DNA from: Diaphorobacter caeni
GTDB lineage: Bacteria > Pseudomonadota > Gammaproteobacteria > Burkholderiales > Burkholderiaceae_C
Assembly (NCBI RefSeq): GCF_015354245.1
Contig: NZ_JADKYZ010000002.1
Span: forward strand, 1-64,000
DNA: 64,000 nt
Direction: 5' to 3'
Shown: positions 29,162-38,142 of the stretch, in pieces
Numbering within the stretch: position 1 is the first letter of the stretch
Layout of the letters: each line of letters begins with the position of its first letter
The notes under the pieces: generated by a model
Databases searched by the model: none
What the model was told of the DNA's origin: nothing
Seen by the model: the letters and a program-made list of their open reading frames with translations, nothing else
Made by a program: the position numbers and the translations under genes

Positions 29162-30376
29162 ATGTCTTCAACGTCCTCTTCGTCTTCCGTTTCCCTTCGC
29201 ATGGTGGTGATCCTTGGCCTGCTCTCGGCCATTGGTCCCTTTGCCATCGACATGTATCTCCCCGCGCTGCCTCAGATCGGCGCGAGTCTGAATGCGCCCG
29301 TGGGGGCGGTGCAGGCCAGCCTCACGGCTTTCTTCATCGCGCTGGGTGTGGGGCAACCGGTGTTCGGCTCGCTCTCTGACATGTGGGGGCGCAAGAAGCC
29401 GCTGTATCTGGGGCTGGTGATCTTCATCGTGGCAAGCGTCGGTTGCGCGCTGGCGCAGGACATCCACACGCTGGTCACGCTGCGCTTCGTGCAGGGGCTG
29501 GGCGCGGCGGCGGGCATGGTGGTGCCGCGTGCGGTGGTGCGCGATCTGCACACCGGGCACGAGGCGGCGCGCATGATGTCGCTGCTGATGCTGGTGTTCA
29601 GCGTCTCGCCGATCCTCGCGCCGCTTGCGGGCAGCGGCGTGATTGCGCTCGGCGGATGGCGGCTGGTGTTCTGGGCGGTCACGCTCGCGGCCGTGCTCGG
29701 GCTGGCCGCGATGGTGCACGGTCTGCCCGAAACCCGCAGCGAGGCCGCACGCCACGAGAGCAACATGGCCGACGTGTTCAAGGCCTATGCGTTTTTGCTG
29801 CGCGACTGGCATTACCTCGGCCTCGTGTTCATCGGTGCCACGGCGATGGCCGGCTTCTTTGTCTATCTTGCGGGCTCGCCGTTCGTGCTGATCAACCACT
29901 ACGGACTTTCGGCCACGCAATACAGCCTCGCGTTCGCGTTCAATGCGATCGCCTTCATCGGCGCGGCGCAATTCACCGGCGCACTGGGCAAGCGCTACGG
30001 GCTGGTGGCCATCGTCAAGCTGGCGGCGTCCGCCTGCGGCGTGGTGATGAGCTGTCTGCTTGCCTACTACCTGCTGGGCGGCGACAACCTGTATGTGCTG
30101 ATCGGTTTGTATTTCGTCTCGAGCGGGTTGATGGGGCTGGTGATTCCCACCACCTCGGTGCTGGCGCTGGACGACCATGGCGACATCGCCGGAACCGCAT
30201 CGGCCTTGCTCGGCACGCTGCAGATGCTGACCGGCGCCATCGCTATGCAGATCGTGGGCCTGTTCTCCAACGGCAAGCCGCTGCCCATGGTGATCGGCAT
30301 GGCGGCGGGCGCGCTCACCGGTGTGCTGCTCACATGGATCACTTTGAGCGGCAACCGCCACCGCACCGCTCACTGA
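29162..30376 (+). CDS. Bcr/CflA family multidrug efflux MFS transporter
   Basis: A 404-aa membrane exporter with about 12 helices. The first helix region 'SAIGPFAIDMYLPALPQI' is diagnostic of the Bcr/CflA (DHA1) group, and 'QPVFGSLSDMWGRKKPLYLGL' is the MFS loop 2-3 signature. 'RFVQGLGAAAGMVVPRAVVRDL' in helix 4-5 is also typical. Members export drugs such as bicyclomycin, chloramphenicol or sulfonamides, and some export dipeptides or cysteine; the substrate here is not known. The ATG at 29162 directly precedes the conserved part. It ends 7 bases before the converging diguanylate cyclase gene, with no terminator hairpin seen between them. Confidence 0.9.
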   Translation: MSSTSSSSSVSLRMVVILGLLSAIGPFAIDMYLPALPQIGASLNAPVGAVQASLTAFFIALGVGQPVFGSLSDMWGRKKPLYLGLVIFIVASVGCALAQDIHTLVTLRFVQGLGAAAGMVVPRAVVRDLHTGHEAARMMSLLMLVFSVSPILAPLAGSGVIALGGWRLVFWAVTLAAVLGLAAMVHGLPETRSEAARHESNMADVFKAYAFLLRDWHYLGLVFIGATAMAGFFVYLAGSPFVLINHYGLSATQYSLAFAFNAIAFIGAAQFTGALGKRYGLVAIVKLAASACGVVMSCLLAYYLLGGDNLYVLIGLYFVSSGLMGLVIPTTSVLALDDHGDIAGTASALLGTLQMLTGAIAMQIVGLFSNGKPLPMVIGMAAGALTGVLLTWITLSGNRHRTAH

Positions 30377-30382
30377 AACTCG

Positions 30383-32464
30383 TCATGCGGCCGCCTTGTC
30401 CGCCACCTCCCGCACCATGATGCGGTTGCGGCCCGCGCGCTTGGCGTAGTAGCAGGCCATGTCGGCCGCGCGCAGCCAGGGCGTGACGTCGTCAAGATCA
30501 GGCGGAGCCACGACGATGCCGATGCTCACCGTTGTCATCGAGGTCTGGCCGTCGTAGGTGAACTGCCACTCCTCGATCGATGCGCGCACATGCTCGGCAA
30601 TCAGCTCGGCCCGCTCGGCCGTGCAGTTGGGCAGCACCACGGCGAACTCGTCGCCGCCAAGACGCGCCACCCAGCCGACATGGCGCGCGAGCTCGTCGAG
30701 CAGGCTCGCGAACTGGCGCAGCAGCATGTCGCCCGCCTCATGGCCGAGCCGGTCGTTGACCAGCGTGAAGTGGTCGAGATCGAGATGCAGCAGCACCACG
30801 CCGCTGTCGGAATCCGCGCCACCGCCCTGCTCCGCCTTGCGGGCCAGCAACGCGCGGATGCGCTCGAGAAACGCGTTGCGGTTGGGCAGATTCGTCAGCA
30901 GATCATGGGAATGTGCCCACATGGGCTTGCGGCGTTCGTCGCGGGCGGAGGTGATGTCCTCCAGCACCCAGACCGCCGCCATCGCCGACTTGCGATCCAT
31001 CGACATGCGCCCCACCACGCGCGCCCAGAGCTGACTTCCGTCCTTGCGGCGCAGCTCGAATTCACCTTCATAGCCGCCACGCGCCGCCGCACCTTCACGC
31101 ATCTGCCGGGCCAGCTCGTCGAACTGCAGATCGTTGGCGAACAGTTGCCGCACGGATTGCCCCTCCAGCTCGACACGCGAATAGCCCAGCATCAGGCTCG
31201 CCTGCTGACTGAGCAGCTCGAGCACATCGTTGCGCGTGATGACGATGCCGATGGGTGCCTGCTCCAGAATGCCTTGCAGCTGCAAACGCGAGAACTCGGC
31301 CTGGTGGCCGTGGTGCTGCTGCTGGGCTTCGAGATGATCGAGCGCGTCGGTCAAAAGCCTGGATTCGGCAAAGCCCGACGGCGCATCGTCGCCGGTGTTC
31401 TCAGCCTGGAGAATGCCCTGTGCGCGCCGATGCAGTCGCGTCAGCGGCAGTGCCACCCAGGCCATGCCGAACAAGGCGATCAGCCCCACGAGCAACACAC
31501 TGGCGGCGGCCAGCCACCAGGCGCGGCGCTGTGCGCCGTGCAGCGGAGCCATCAGCGCGCGCGAGTCGGTCACGCGCGCCACCCACCACTCCGGCATCGG
31601 CACGCCGGCCATGCTGACCAGATGATCGTTGACCGTCGTGGTCTCTCCGCGCCCCGTCGAAATCGGTTTGAGTTCCGCGCGCCACTGCGAGTAGACCTGC
31701 CCCACGCCGGGCTCCGTCTTGATGTTGCCCATCACGCGTTCAAGCTGTGGATGCGAGAGGATCACGCCATCCGAAGTGAACACGATCAGCCGCGAATCAT
31801 CGCGTCCCGGCAGCGCCAGCGAATGCGGCAGCAGCCCTTGGGACTGCAGCCTCAGCACACCGCCGACGACGCCCAGTATCTTGCCCTCGTCGTTGACCAG
31901 CGGCAGCGTGAGCATGATGCGCGCAGCGCTCGGCCGGTCGCCGATCACGCCCGACACCAGCGGCTTGCCCTGCACCATGGTGCGCAGAAGAATGTCGCGC
32001 TCGTCCGTATCCACGCTGGAGGCGGCCTCCTGCTTGCCGTTCTGCAGGTTCAGAATCAGCCGCCCGTCGCTGCGCGCGATCTCCATCGCATCAAAAAAGC
32101 GCAGCGCCGGAAGCCCTTGCTGCAGCACCCATTCAAGCAGAGACGGCGACTGCAGCATCTGCGGCGTGATGCCATCGGCCAGCGTGCTCAGCACCTTCTG
32201 GCTCTGCTCGATCTTGCTGGCGAGCAGGCGCGCGACCAGTTCGACCTCATCAGTCTGCTGACGCACCAGGCGACCCGCGACCTCTTCGCCCGCCGCACGC
32301 GAAACCACCCAGGCCGTCACCGTGCCCGCAAGCGCCACGGCCAGCAACAGAATCAGCATCAGGCGTCGCACCAGCGGACCGGGCACCTGCCACGAAGACC
32401 ACGGACCCGCGCCACGCTCGGCATGACCCACGGCATCGTGTCCGGTGATCGCGCTGCTGGTCAT
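30383..32464 (-). CDS. Membrane-bound diguanylate cyclase with periplasmic sensor and PAS domain
   Basis: A 693-aa protein that should make cyclic di-GMP. Helix 1 is near residues 34-56, then comes a periplasmic Cache-type region (about 60-300, with 'FDAMEIARSDGRLILNL') and a second helix (about 317-340). A HAMP-like/linker segment, a PAS domain (about 395-510) and a GGDEF domain (about 525-690) follow. The active-site GGDEF begins at about residue 603 and is intact. The position of the inhibitory RxxD site reads Arg-His-Val-Gly, so feedback inhibition is probably lost. The ATG at 32464 has AAGGGA upstream; a GTG at 32491 is possible. Confidence 0.9.
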   Translation of the reverse strand: MTSSAITGHDAVGHAERGAGPWSSWQVPGPLVRRLMLILLLAVALAGTVTAWVVSRAAGEEVAGRLVRQQTDEVELVARLLASKIEQSQKVLSTLADGITPQMLQSPSLLEWVLQQGLPALRFFDAMEIARSDGRLILNLQNGKQEAASSVDTDERDILLRTMVQGKPLVSGVIGDRPSAARIMLTLPLVNDEGKILGVVGGVLRLQSQGLLPHSLALPGRDDSRLIVFTSDGVILSHPQLERVMGNIKTEPGVGQVYSQWRAELKPISTGRGETTTVNDHLVSMAGVPMPEWWVARVTDSRALMAPLHGAQRRAWWLAAASVLLVGLIALFGMAWVALPLTRLHRRAQGILQAENTGDDAPSGFAESRLLTDALDHLEAQQQHHGHQAEFSRLQLQGILEQAPIGIVITRNDVLELLSQQASLMLGYSRVELEGQSVRQLFANDLQFDELARQMREGAAARGGYEGEFELRRKDGSQLWARVVGRMSMDRKSAMAAVWVLEDITSARDERRKPMWAHSHDLLTNLPNRNAFLERIRALLARKAEQGGGADSDSGVVLLHLDLDHFTLVNDRLGHEAGDMLLRQFASLLDELARHVGWVARLGGDEFAVVLPNCTAERAELIAEHVRASIEEWQFTYDGQTSMTTVSIGIVVAPPDLDDVTPWLRAADMACYYAKRAGRNRIMVREVADKAAA

Positions 32465-32953
32465 GACGAATCCCTTCGCGCTGACGCGCACGCTCGGGAT
32501 GCAATAGCTGTGCTGAACATGTCGATTCGAAAGCCGCCCGGTAACCTGGCTTGCGCCAAAACGAAATCAATATACGGGGCACTCCGCAAGCATCCGTTGG
32601 GAAAACTACCTGATTCAGAGAAATCCCCTATGCACCATGGAGAGCCCGTCACAGGGCTTGCTCGTCGTGCTGAACGAGGGGGAATCACGCAAGAAAAATG
32701 CTTGGAAATCACCGAAGCGACGCATCGCATGCGCCGCCCACACGCGGCACCCGGCCTGCGCACAACAGGTCGCGATGCACGCCTACAGAACACGAGCGGT
32801 GCAAATGCCATTCCGGCCTGGTGCATGCGGGAAAGTACGCAGCGTTCAGGGTCTGCGCTTCAAGAACCAATCAGCTCTTGAAGCCCCATAGCAAAACACC
32901 GCCCATTCTTTCAAATGGTCGGTGGTTGGGGTGAACAGCGGAGGCGCGCCGTC

Positions 32954-33577
32954 TCAGCAGCGCGCCACGTTCTGCAGCGCCGTTGGCTGCGGCAGGCTCA
33001 GCACGTTGCCGGTTCCGGCGATGAGTCCGTGCTCACGCAGATGGCGCAGCACGCGCGAGAAGGTTTCGGGAGCGATGCCGAGTTGCGCGGCGATCAGGCG
33101 TTTTCTCTGCTGCAGCGTGACCTGCAGACTGCCGTCCTCGGCGGGCGAGGCGTTGCGCAGCAGCCATTGGGCGCAGCGCGCCTCGGCGTCCTGAGCCAGA
33201 CGACTCACGGCCAGTTCGGTCTGCTGGACGTAGCCGGAGGCCATATCGCGAACCAGCGTCTGCGTCTCGCGCGAGAGTTCGGAGTAGGCCTTGTGGAATT
33301 CGGGAAGAGGAATGCGGCGCAGGCTGACCTGCGTGTCGGCGATGATGTCGACCGGATAGGTCTGATTCATAAGCACCGGTGCGGCATCAAGCCAGATCGG
33401 GCCCTCCACCATGCCGAGCTGGTGGCGCAGTTGGCCGGACTCCAGAAGTCCGAAAAGCACCCGTCCGCTGTCCAGATAGATCACGCTGTCTGGGCGCTGC
33501 GAGCGTTCACGCAGCACACGGCCAGCCTGGACGATTTCGGGCGAGGCAACAGAATGGGAAGATGACAGTGGAAGCAT
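32954..33577 (-). CDS. Crp/Fnr family transcriptional regulator
   Basis: A 207-aa regulator from the ATG at 33577; a start at 33613 would give 219 aa. The N-terminal cyclic-nucleotide-like beta-roll (about residues 10-125) is followed by a long helix and a Crp-type winged helix with 'RKRLIAAQLGIAPETFSRVLRHLREHGLI'. The four Cys ligands of oxygen-sensing FNR are absent. The recognition helix 'PETFSRVLRHL' keeps the E..SR pattern that reads TTGA half-sites. A TTGA-N6-TCAA site overlaps the upstream start candidate, which favours the downstream start and suggests autoregulation. The effector is unknown. Confidence 0.85.
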   Translation of the reverse strand: MLPLSSSHSVASPEIVQAGRVLRERSQRPDSVIYLDSGRVLFGLLESGQLRHQLGMVEGPIWLDAAPVLMNQTYPVDIIADTQVSLRRIPLPEFHKAYSELSRETQTLVRDMASGYVQQTELAVSRLAQDAEARCAQWLLRNASPAEDGSLQVTLQQRKRLIAAQLGIAPETFSRVLRHLREHGLIAGTGNVLSLPQPTALQNVARC

Positions 33578-33612
33578 GGGTGCAACTGTGCAGTCCTCAC
33601 TCACATCCCACA

Positions 33613-33626
33613 TTGAGACAAGTCAA
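33613..33626. promoter_or_regulatory. FNR/CRP-type box TTGA-N6-TCAA
   Basis: TTGAGACAAGTCAA is an FNR-like inverted repeat with 4-base outer arms. It lies 36-49 bases upstream of the chosen start of the Crp/Fnr regulator, so it could mediate autoregulation. It also lies about 360 bases upstream of the porin gene on the other strand. Confidence 0.5.
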
Positions 33627-33983
33627 AAATAGCAAGGAACATCCCCGGATCACGCCCGCATTTTGGGGCTCGATGCGACCGGGGATCTGACCTCACCACG
33701 AGGAGGCCCTTGCTTGGGTGCTCTCGTCCGAGCGCTTTGATCGTGAGCCCCGCGCCCGGCCCACGCCCCAATAAGAAAGCACTTACTGTGCATTCTGAAC
33801 AGGATTGGTGCGCTACAGCAACACTTTCTGCGAAAAATCAAGAAAAAGCTGGCGGCACGATGTTTGCTTTTCGACAATTTACCCGTCGACACAATTTCGT
33901 CATTTTTGGGGGAGTTCCGATGACGGGTTCCTCGACAACCGCCACGCCCACTTGGCGGCCCACTATTTCCAGCAGGAGAATTC
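33627..33983. other. Intergenic region upstream of the porin gene
   Basis: About 360 bases with no convincing gene. It becomes AT-richer toward the porin start and must contain the porin promoter. A purine-rich AGCAGGAG lies just ahead of the porin ATG as ribosome binding site. No riboswitch or small RNA was recognised. Confidence 0.4.
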
Positions 33984-35009
33984 ATGAAAAAAAACATCCT
34001 GGCCTTTGCGGCCGCCGTCCTCTGCACCACGGGTGCATACGCGCAAAGCTCTGTCAAGCTGTCCGGTATCAGCGACATCTACGTCGGCTCCATGAAGATG
34101 GCCGGCGATGCTGACCGCACCAATGTCGTGAACAGCGGCGGCCTGACCACATCGTGGTTCGGTTTCACCGGCAGCGAAGATCTGGGTGGCGGACTCAAGG
34201 CCAACTTCCAGCTGACCTCGTTCCTGCAGACCGACACCGGCACCCAGGGCCGCTTCACGGGCGACACGTTCTTCTCGCGCGACGCCAACGTCAGCCTGTC
34301 CGGCGGCTTCGGCTCCGTGCTGCTGGGTCGCTGGATGGCCCCCAACTTCCTGCCGTCCGTGGTCGCCAACCCGCTGGGCGACTCGTTCGTTTTCGCTCCG
34401 CTGATCGTGCACATGAACGTGCCGCTGTTCAACGCCACCGGCTGGCAGTCCACGACTCCCGCCGACACCGGCTGGAGCAACCAGCTGGTCTACAGCACGC
34501 CCGACATCGGCGGCTTCAAGGCCAATCTGCAGTACCAGTTCGGCGAGCAGACCGGCGACAACAAGAGCAAGCGCAACGTCGGCGCGAACTTCTTCTACTT
34601 CGGTGGTCCTCTGACGCTGACCGGCTTCTACGAGCGCGCGCAGATCAGCAACCCCGGCTCCGGCACCTATCTGGGTACGACCAAGACCGCATGGATGCTC
34701 GGTGGCGCCTATGACCTGAAGATGGTCAAGCCTTACCTGTCGTACGGTCAGTCCGAAGCCGACAACACCGACATCACCGCCAAGACCCTGCAAGTGGGCG
34801 CATCCGTGCCGCTGGGCGCCGGCGCGCTGGTGGGCTCGTGGGCCAAGACCAAGCTGTCGGGCGCGGACATGAACCGCAAGACCCTGACCGTGGGCTACGA
34901 CTACAACCTGTCCAAGCGCACCGATGTGTACGCCATGGTCATGAACGACAAGATCACGAACTACAACTCGGGCACGAGCTACGGCGTCGGCATTCGCCAC
35001 CGCTTCTGA
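33984..35009 (+). CDS. Gram-negative trimeric porin
   Basis: A 341-aa outer-membrane porin. The signal peptide MKKNILAFAAAVLCTTGAYA ends near residue 20, before 'QSSVKLSGISDIYVG', a classic first strand of betaproteobacterial porins. 'GFTGSEDLGGGLKANFQLTSF' and 'SLSGGFGSVLLGRWM' are typical early strands and turn. The last residues 'YGVGIRHRF' end in Phe, as needed for BAM-dependent insertion. It forms a diffusion channel for small hydrophilic solutes. It is monocistronic with a GC-rich hairpin about 75 bases after the stop. Confidence 0.95.
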   Translation: MKKNILAFAAAVLCTTGAYAQSSVKLSGISDIYVGSMKMAGDADRTNVVNSGGLTTSWFGFTGSEDLGGGLKANFQLTSFLQTDTGTQGRFTGDTFFSRDANVSLSGGFGSVLLGRWMAPNFLPSVVANPLGDSFVFAPLIVHMNVPLFNATGWQSTTPADTGWSNQLVYSTPDIGGFKANLQYQFGEQTGDNKSKRNVGANFFYFGGPLTLTGFYERAQISNPGSGTYLGTTKTAWMLGGAYDLKMVKPYLSYGQSEADNTDITAKTLQVGASVPLGAGALVGSWAKTKLSGADMNRKTLTVGYDYNLSKRTDVYAMVMNDKITNYNSGTSYGVGIRHRF

Positions 35010-35082
35010 TCGGGCTTGAGTCCTGACACGGTTGGTCGGCTATTGCGAGTGGCCGGCTGATCGAAAAGTTCTCCAAGACCTG

Positions 35083-35112
35083 CGCGCGCAAATCCTCCGG
35101 GGTTTGCGCGCG
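35083..35112 (+). terminator. Likely intrinsic terminator after the porin gene
   Basis: CGCGCGCAAA-T-CC pairs with GGTTTGCGCGCG across a short TCCGG-type loop, with one bulged T. It is followed by TTGTGCTTTT, a weak T tract. It lies between the converging porin and glycerate kinase genes. Confidence 0.6.
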
Positions 35113-35154
35113 TTGTGCTTTTCAGAGCGTGTCTGCGATCTCAACCATCCGCGC

Positions 35155-36525
35155 TCACAACACCAGCAAGGCGCGGAAATCGTTGACGTTGGTGTTCGTC
35201 GGCCCGGTCACCAGCAGATCACCGATGGCGTCGAAATAGCCATAGGCATCGTTGCGGTCGAGCGCATCGGCCACCTTGCGGCCTGCGGCCTCGGCGCGCG
35301 CCAGCGTATCGGGGGTGACGAACGCGCCCGCGTTGTCCTCCACGCCGTCGATGCCGTCAGTGTCGGCCGCGAGTGCCCAGACATCGGCCTGCGCCTGCAG
35401 CGCCTGCGCGAGGCCAAGACAGAATTCACCCGCGCGTCCCCCCCGTCCTCTGGGCGTGCCGGCCGGTTGCGGGCGGATCGTCACCGTCGTCTCGCCACCG
35501 CTGAGAATCACGCAGGGCCGTGCGAACGGTTCGCCATGCTTGGCCGTAGCCCGCGCGAGCGCCGCGTGCACCCTCCCCACATCGCGCGATTCGCCCTCGA
35601 TCTCGTCGCTCAGCACATGCACGGCCAGTCCCGCCGACCGCGCCGCGGCGGCGGCCACATCGAGTGACTGCTGCGGCGTGGCGATCAGGTGCACGGTGTG
35701 GCCCGCGAACACCGCGTCGCCGGGCTTGGGCGTTTCCAGTTCGCCGCGCTCCAACTGAGCGAGCACCGCTGGCGGCACCTCGATCCGGTAGCGCCCGAGA
35801 ATCGCGAGCGCATCCGCGCAGGTCGTCGCGTCGGGCACCGTGGGGCCGCTCGCGATGATCGCCGGATCATCGCCGGGGACGTCGCTGATCGTGAGCGTCA
35901 CCACCTGCGCAGGCGCGCAGGCCGCGGCGAGCCTCCCGCCCTTGATGCGCGAGAGATGCTTGCGCACGCAGTTCATCTCGGCAATGTTCGCGCCGCTCTC
36001 GAGCAGGGCCTTGTTGATGGACTGCTTGTCGGCCAGCGTGAGGCCGTCGGCCGGCAGGCTCAGCAGGGCCGAACCGCCCCCGGAAATCAGGCACAGGACA
36101 AGATCGTCGGCGCTCAGGCCCTTCACCAAATCCAGTATCCGGCCAGCCGCCGCCATGCCCGCCGCATCGGGCACCGGGTGCGCAGCTTCTACGATCTCGA
36201 TGCGCTGCGCGAGACCTTCGGGGCGCTCGGGAATATGTCCATAGCGCGTGACCACCAGCCCCGACAGCGGCGCATCACTCGGCCACAGCGCCTCGACCGC
36301 CTGCGCCATGGCCGCGCCCGCCTTGCCCGCGCCGATCACCACCGTGCGGCCTTTCGGCGGCTTCGGCAGGTGCTCCTTCAGCGTGTGCAGCGGCTGTGCG
36401 CGCCGCACCGCAACGGCATAGAGCGACAGCAGAAAGCCGCGCGGATCGCGGCGAAAATCCGGCGCGCCCGCATCGGCGGTGGCGGCGACGGCATCAAGGG
36501 AGTGGGAGTCGGCGTGTGAGGGCAT
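35155..36525 (-). CDS. Glycerate 2-kinase / hydroxypyruvate reductase-type protein (DUF4147-MOFRL)
   Basis: A 456-aa class II glycerate kinase of the TtuD/GckA family, which phosphorylates D-glycerate to 2-phosphoglycerate; some members are annotated as hydroxypyruvate reductase. The DUF4147 domain (about residues 30-270) has 'VIGAGKAGAAMAQAVE' and 'LISGGGSALLSLPADGLTLADK'. The C-terminal MOFRL domain (about 335-445) has 'VILSGGETTVTIR', 'GRGGRAGEFCLGLA' and 'ALAADTDGIDG'. The ATG at 36525 is used; a TTG at 36531 is possible. It lies 103 bases downstream of the envelope PLP enzyme on the same strand and may or may not share its transcript. Confidence 0.9.
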   Translation of the reverse strand: MPSHADSHSLDAVAATADAGAPDFRRDPRGFLLSLYAVAVRRAQPLHTLKEHLPKPPKGRTVVIGAGKAGAAMAQAVEALWPSDAPLSGLVVTRYGHIPERPEGLAQRIEIVEAAHPVPDAAGMAAAGRILDLVKGLSADDLVLCLISGGGSALLSLPADGLTLADKQSINKALLESGANIAEMNCVRKHLSRIKGGRLAAACAPAQVVTLTISDVPGDDPAIIASGPTVPDATTCADALAILGRYRIEVPPAVLAQLERGELETPKPGDAVFAGHTVHLIATPQQSLDVAAAAARSAGLAVHVLSDEIEGESRDVGRVHAALARATAKHGEPFARPCVILSGGETTVTIRPQPAGTPRGRGGRAGEFCLGLAQALQAQADVWALAADTDGIDGVEDNAGAFVTPDTLARAEAAGRKVADALDRNDAYGYFDAIGDLLVTGPTNTNVNDFRALLVL

Positions 36526-36627
36526 GCACAAATTGTACGGAGCGACGGCTCACCCACACGCCGGACCAGCCATGTCGCGCATCGCTTTCCGCAGCGCGCA
36601 ACATGCCGGGTCAGTCTATGGCCACGA

Positions 36628-38094
36628 TCAGGCCATCTTCTTCGACAGGTCCCACATCGCATCGACGAGCAGATCCACATCGGTCGCGTCGTGCCACAGA
36701 TGGGTGGACACGCGCACGCCATAGTGCTCGGCCGCAGCGCCGATCACCGGGAAGTTGGAGTTGCGGATCACGAAGCCCTGCGGATACTCCGCCAACAGCC
36801 GCGCCACATAGCTCGACGACTTCTGGCTGTTCATCACATCCGCCTTGTTCTGGAACGGATTGAACGAGGTCAGCGCCGACAGCAGCTTGGGATCGTCCTT
36901 GGGCGAGTACAGCGCGTCCACGCCCCAGCGCTCGGCCACCTTCTCCTTCAGATAGGAGGCGAGCGTGATGTCGTAGGTCTCGATCTTCTTGCGCCCGATC
37001 TCGTCCCACATCTTGCAGGCCTGCACCAGAGACGCGAACATCGGCGTGTGCACGCTGCCGCAGCTGGTGATGGTCGCGGCGATGTCGAAGGTCGCCGTGC
37101 CGTTGGTCGTGCGCTCCAGCGACGAATACGAGCTCGTGTGGATCGGATACCACTTGGGCAGCGGCAGCGGGTTCGACGCGCGGATCTTGTTGCGCACGAT
37201 GAGAATGCCGGTCGATCCCGGTCCGCACTGCCACTTGTGGCCCGCGCCGGACATGAAATCCATGCCCAGCTCGGCGTAGTTGTAGTCCATCATGCCCGGC
37301 AGATGCGCACCATCCACGATGCTGATGAGTCCGTGTGCCTTCACCACCGTCATGAGTTCTGCGATCGGCAGCATCGTGCCGGTCTTGTAGGTCGGAGAAG
37401 ACCACATCATCGCCCGCACACGCTTGCCCTGGGCCTTGAGCGCGCGGATGCGCTCATCGAACAGACTCACGTAGGTGGCGGCGGTCTGGTTGTTGCCCAC
37501 CGGCATGGCGATGCGCGAGACCTCGATGCCGTAGCGGTCGGTCGCGATCTTGAGCGGCGTGTCGCCGCCGCCATGCTCGTGGTTGGTCGTCACCACCACG
37601 TCCCCCGGCTCCCAGTCGATGCCCAGAATCGCGTGGCACATGCCCGACGAGGTGTTGGCCGAGAACGCCAGCTCGTCGGGATCGACGCCAAAGCCCGGCG
37701 CGGCTGCCTTGCGCAGATCCAGCAGGTTGGAGTAGCCGTTGAGGCAGTCCACGGCCTTGGCGCGGTTCTGCGAGGAAAAGGTGTCGAGCACCGTCGTCGG
37801 CATCGATCCCGCCGTGCCGATGTTCATGAAGGTCTTGCTCGGATTGAGCACGAACATGCCCTGCACGCCGCTCCAGAAACCTGCATCCTGCACGAGCTGC
37901 GCACGCAGCGCCTCGGAGGTCGATTGCGCGTTGCTGCTGCCGCAGGCGGCAAGCATGGGGCCGAGCGCCGTGGCACCTGCACCGTAGCTGAGCATGCGCA
38001 GAAAGTCGCGGCGCTTGGACGTCCAGCGACTGGTGTCGAGCGCCTGCGGCGCGCACTGCTCTTGGGCGTCGGGTTGAGTGATGGTCTGGTTCAT
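36628..38094 (-). CDS. Tat-exported, lipobox-bearing class V PLP-dependent aminotransferase-like enzyme
   Basis: A 488-aa class V aminotransferase-fold enzyme (cysteine desulfurase / isopenicillin-N-epimerase-like). Unusually, it starts with a twin-arginine signal: Arg28-Arg29-Asp-Phe-Leu, a hydrophobic stretch, then Leu-Ala-Ala-Cys51 as a lipobox. The catalytic part has 'TVLDTFSSQN' and 'NTSSGMCHAILG', a His-rich 'TTNHEHGGGDTP' (169-180), Asp261 in 'IVDGAHLPGMMD' to bind the pyridine nitrogen, and the Schiff-base Lys287 in 'SGAGHKWQCGPGS'. Tat export would carry it folded with PLP, probably as a membrane-anchored lipoprotein. The reaction is unknown; desulfuration, epimerisation, elimination or transamination are possible. 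It follows the lipoprotein RidA gene by 48 bases; GGAGG precedes its ATG. Confidence 0.87.
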   Translation of the reverse strand: MNQTITQPDAQEQCAPQALDTSRWTSKRRDFLRMLSYGAGATALGPMLAACGSSNAQSTSEALRAQLVQDAGFWSGVQGMFVLNPSKTFMNIGTAGSMPTTVLDTFSSQNRAKAVDCLNGYSNLLDLRKAAAPGFGVDPDELAFSANTSSGMCHAILGIDWEPGDVVVTTNHEHGGGDTPLKIATDRYGIEVSRIAMPVGNNQTAATYVSLFDERIRALKAQGKRVRAMMWSSPTYKTGTMLPIAELMTVVKAHGLISIVDGAHLPGMMDYNYAELGMDFMSGAGHKWQCGPGSTGILIVRNKIRASNPLPLPKWYPIHTSSYSSLERTTNGTATFDIAATITSCGSVHTPMFASLVQACKMWDEIGRKKIETYDITLASYLKEKVAERWGVDALYSPKDDPKLLSALTSFNPFQNKADVMNSQKSSSYVARLLAEYPQGFVIRNSNFPVIGAAAEHYGVRVSTHLWHDATDVDLLVDAMWDLSKKMA

Positions 38095-38142
38095 GGGAGC
38101 CTCCGTGGATGGGTTCGATGACTGGACTGATGAACGCGGGAA

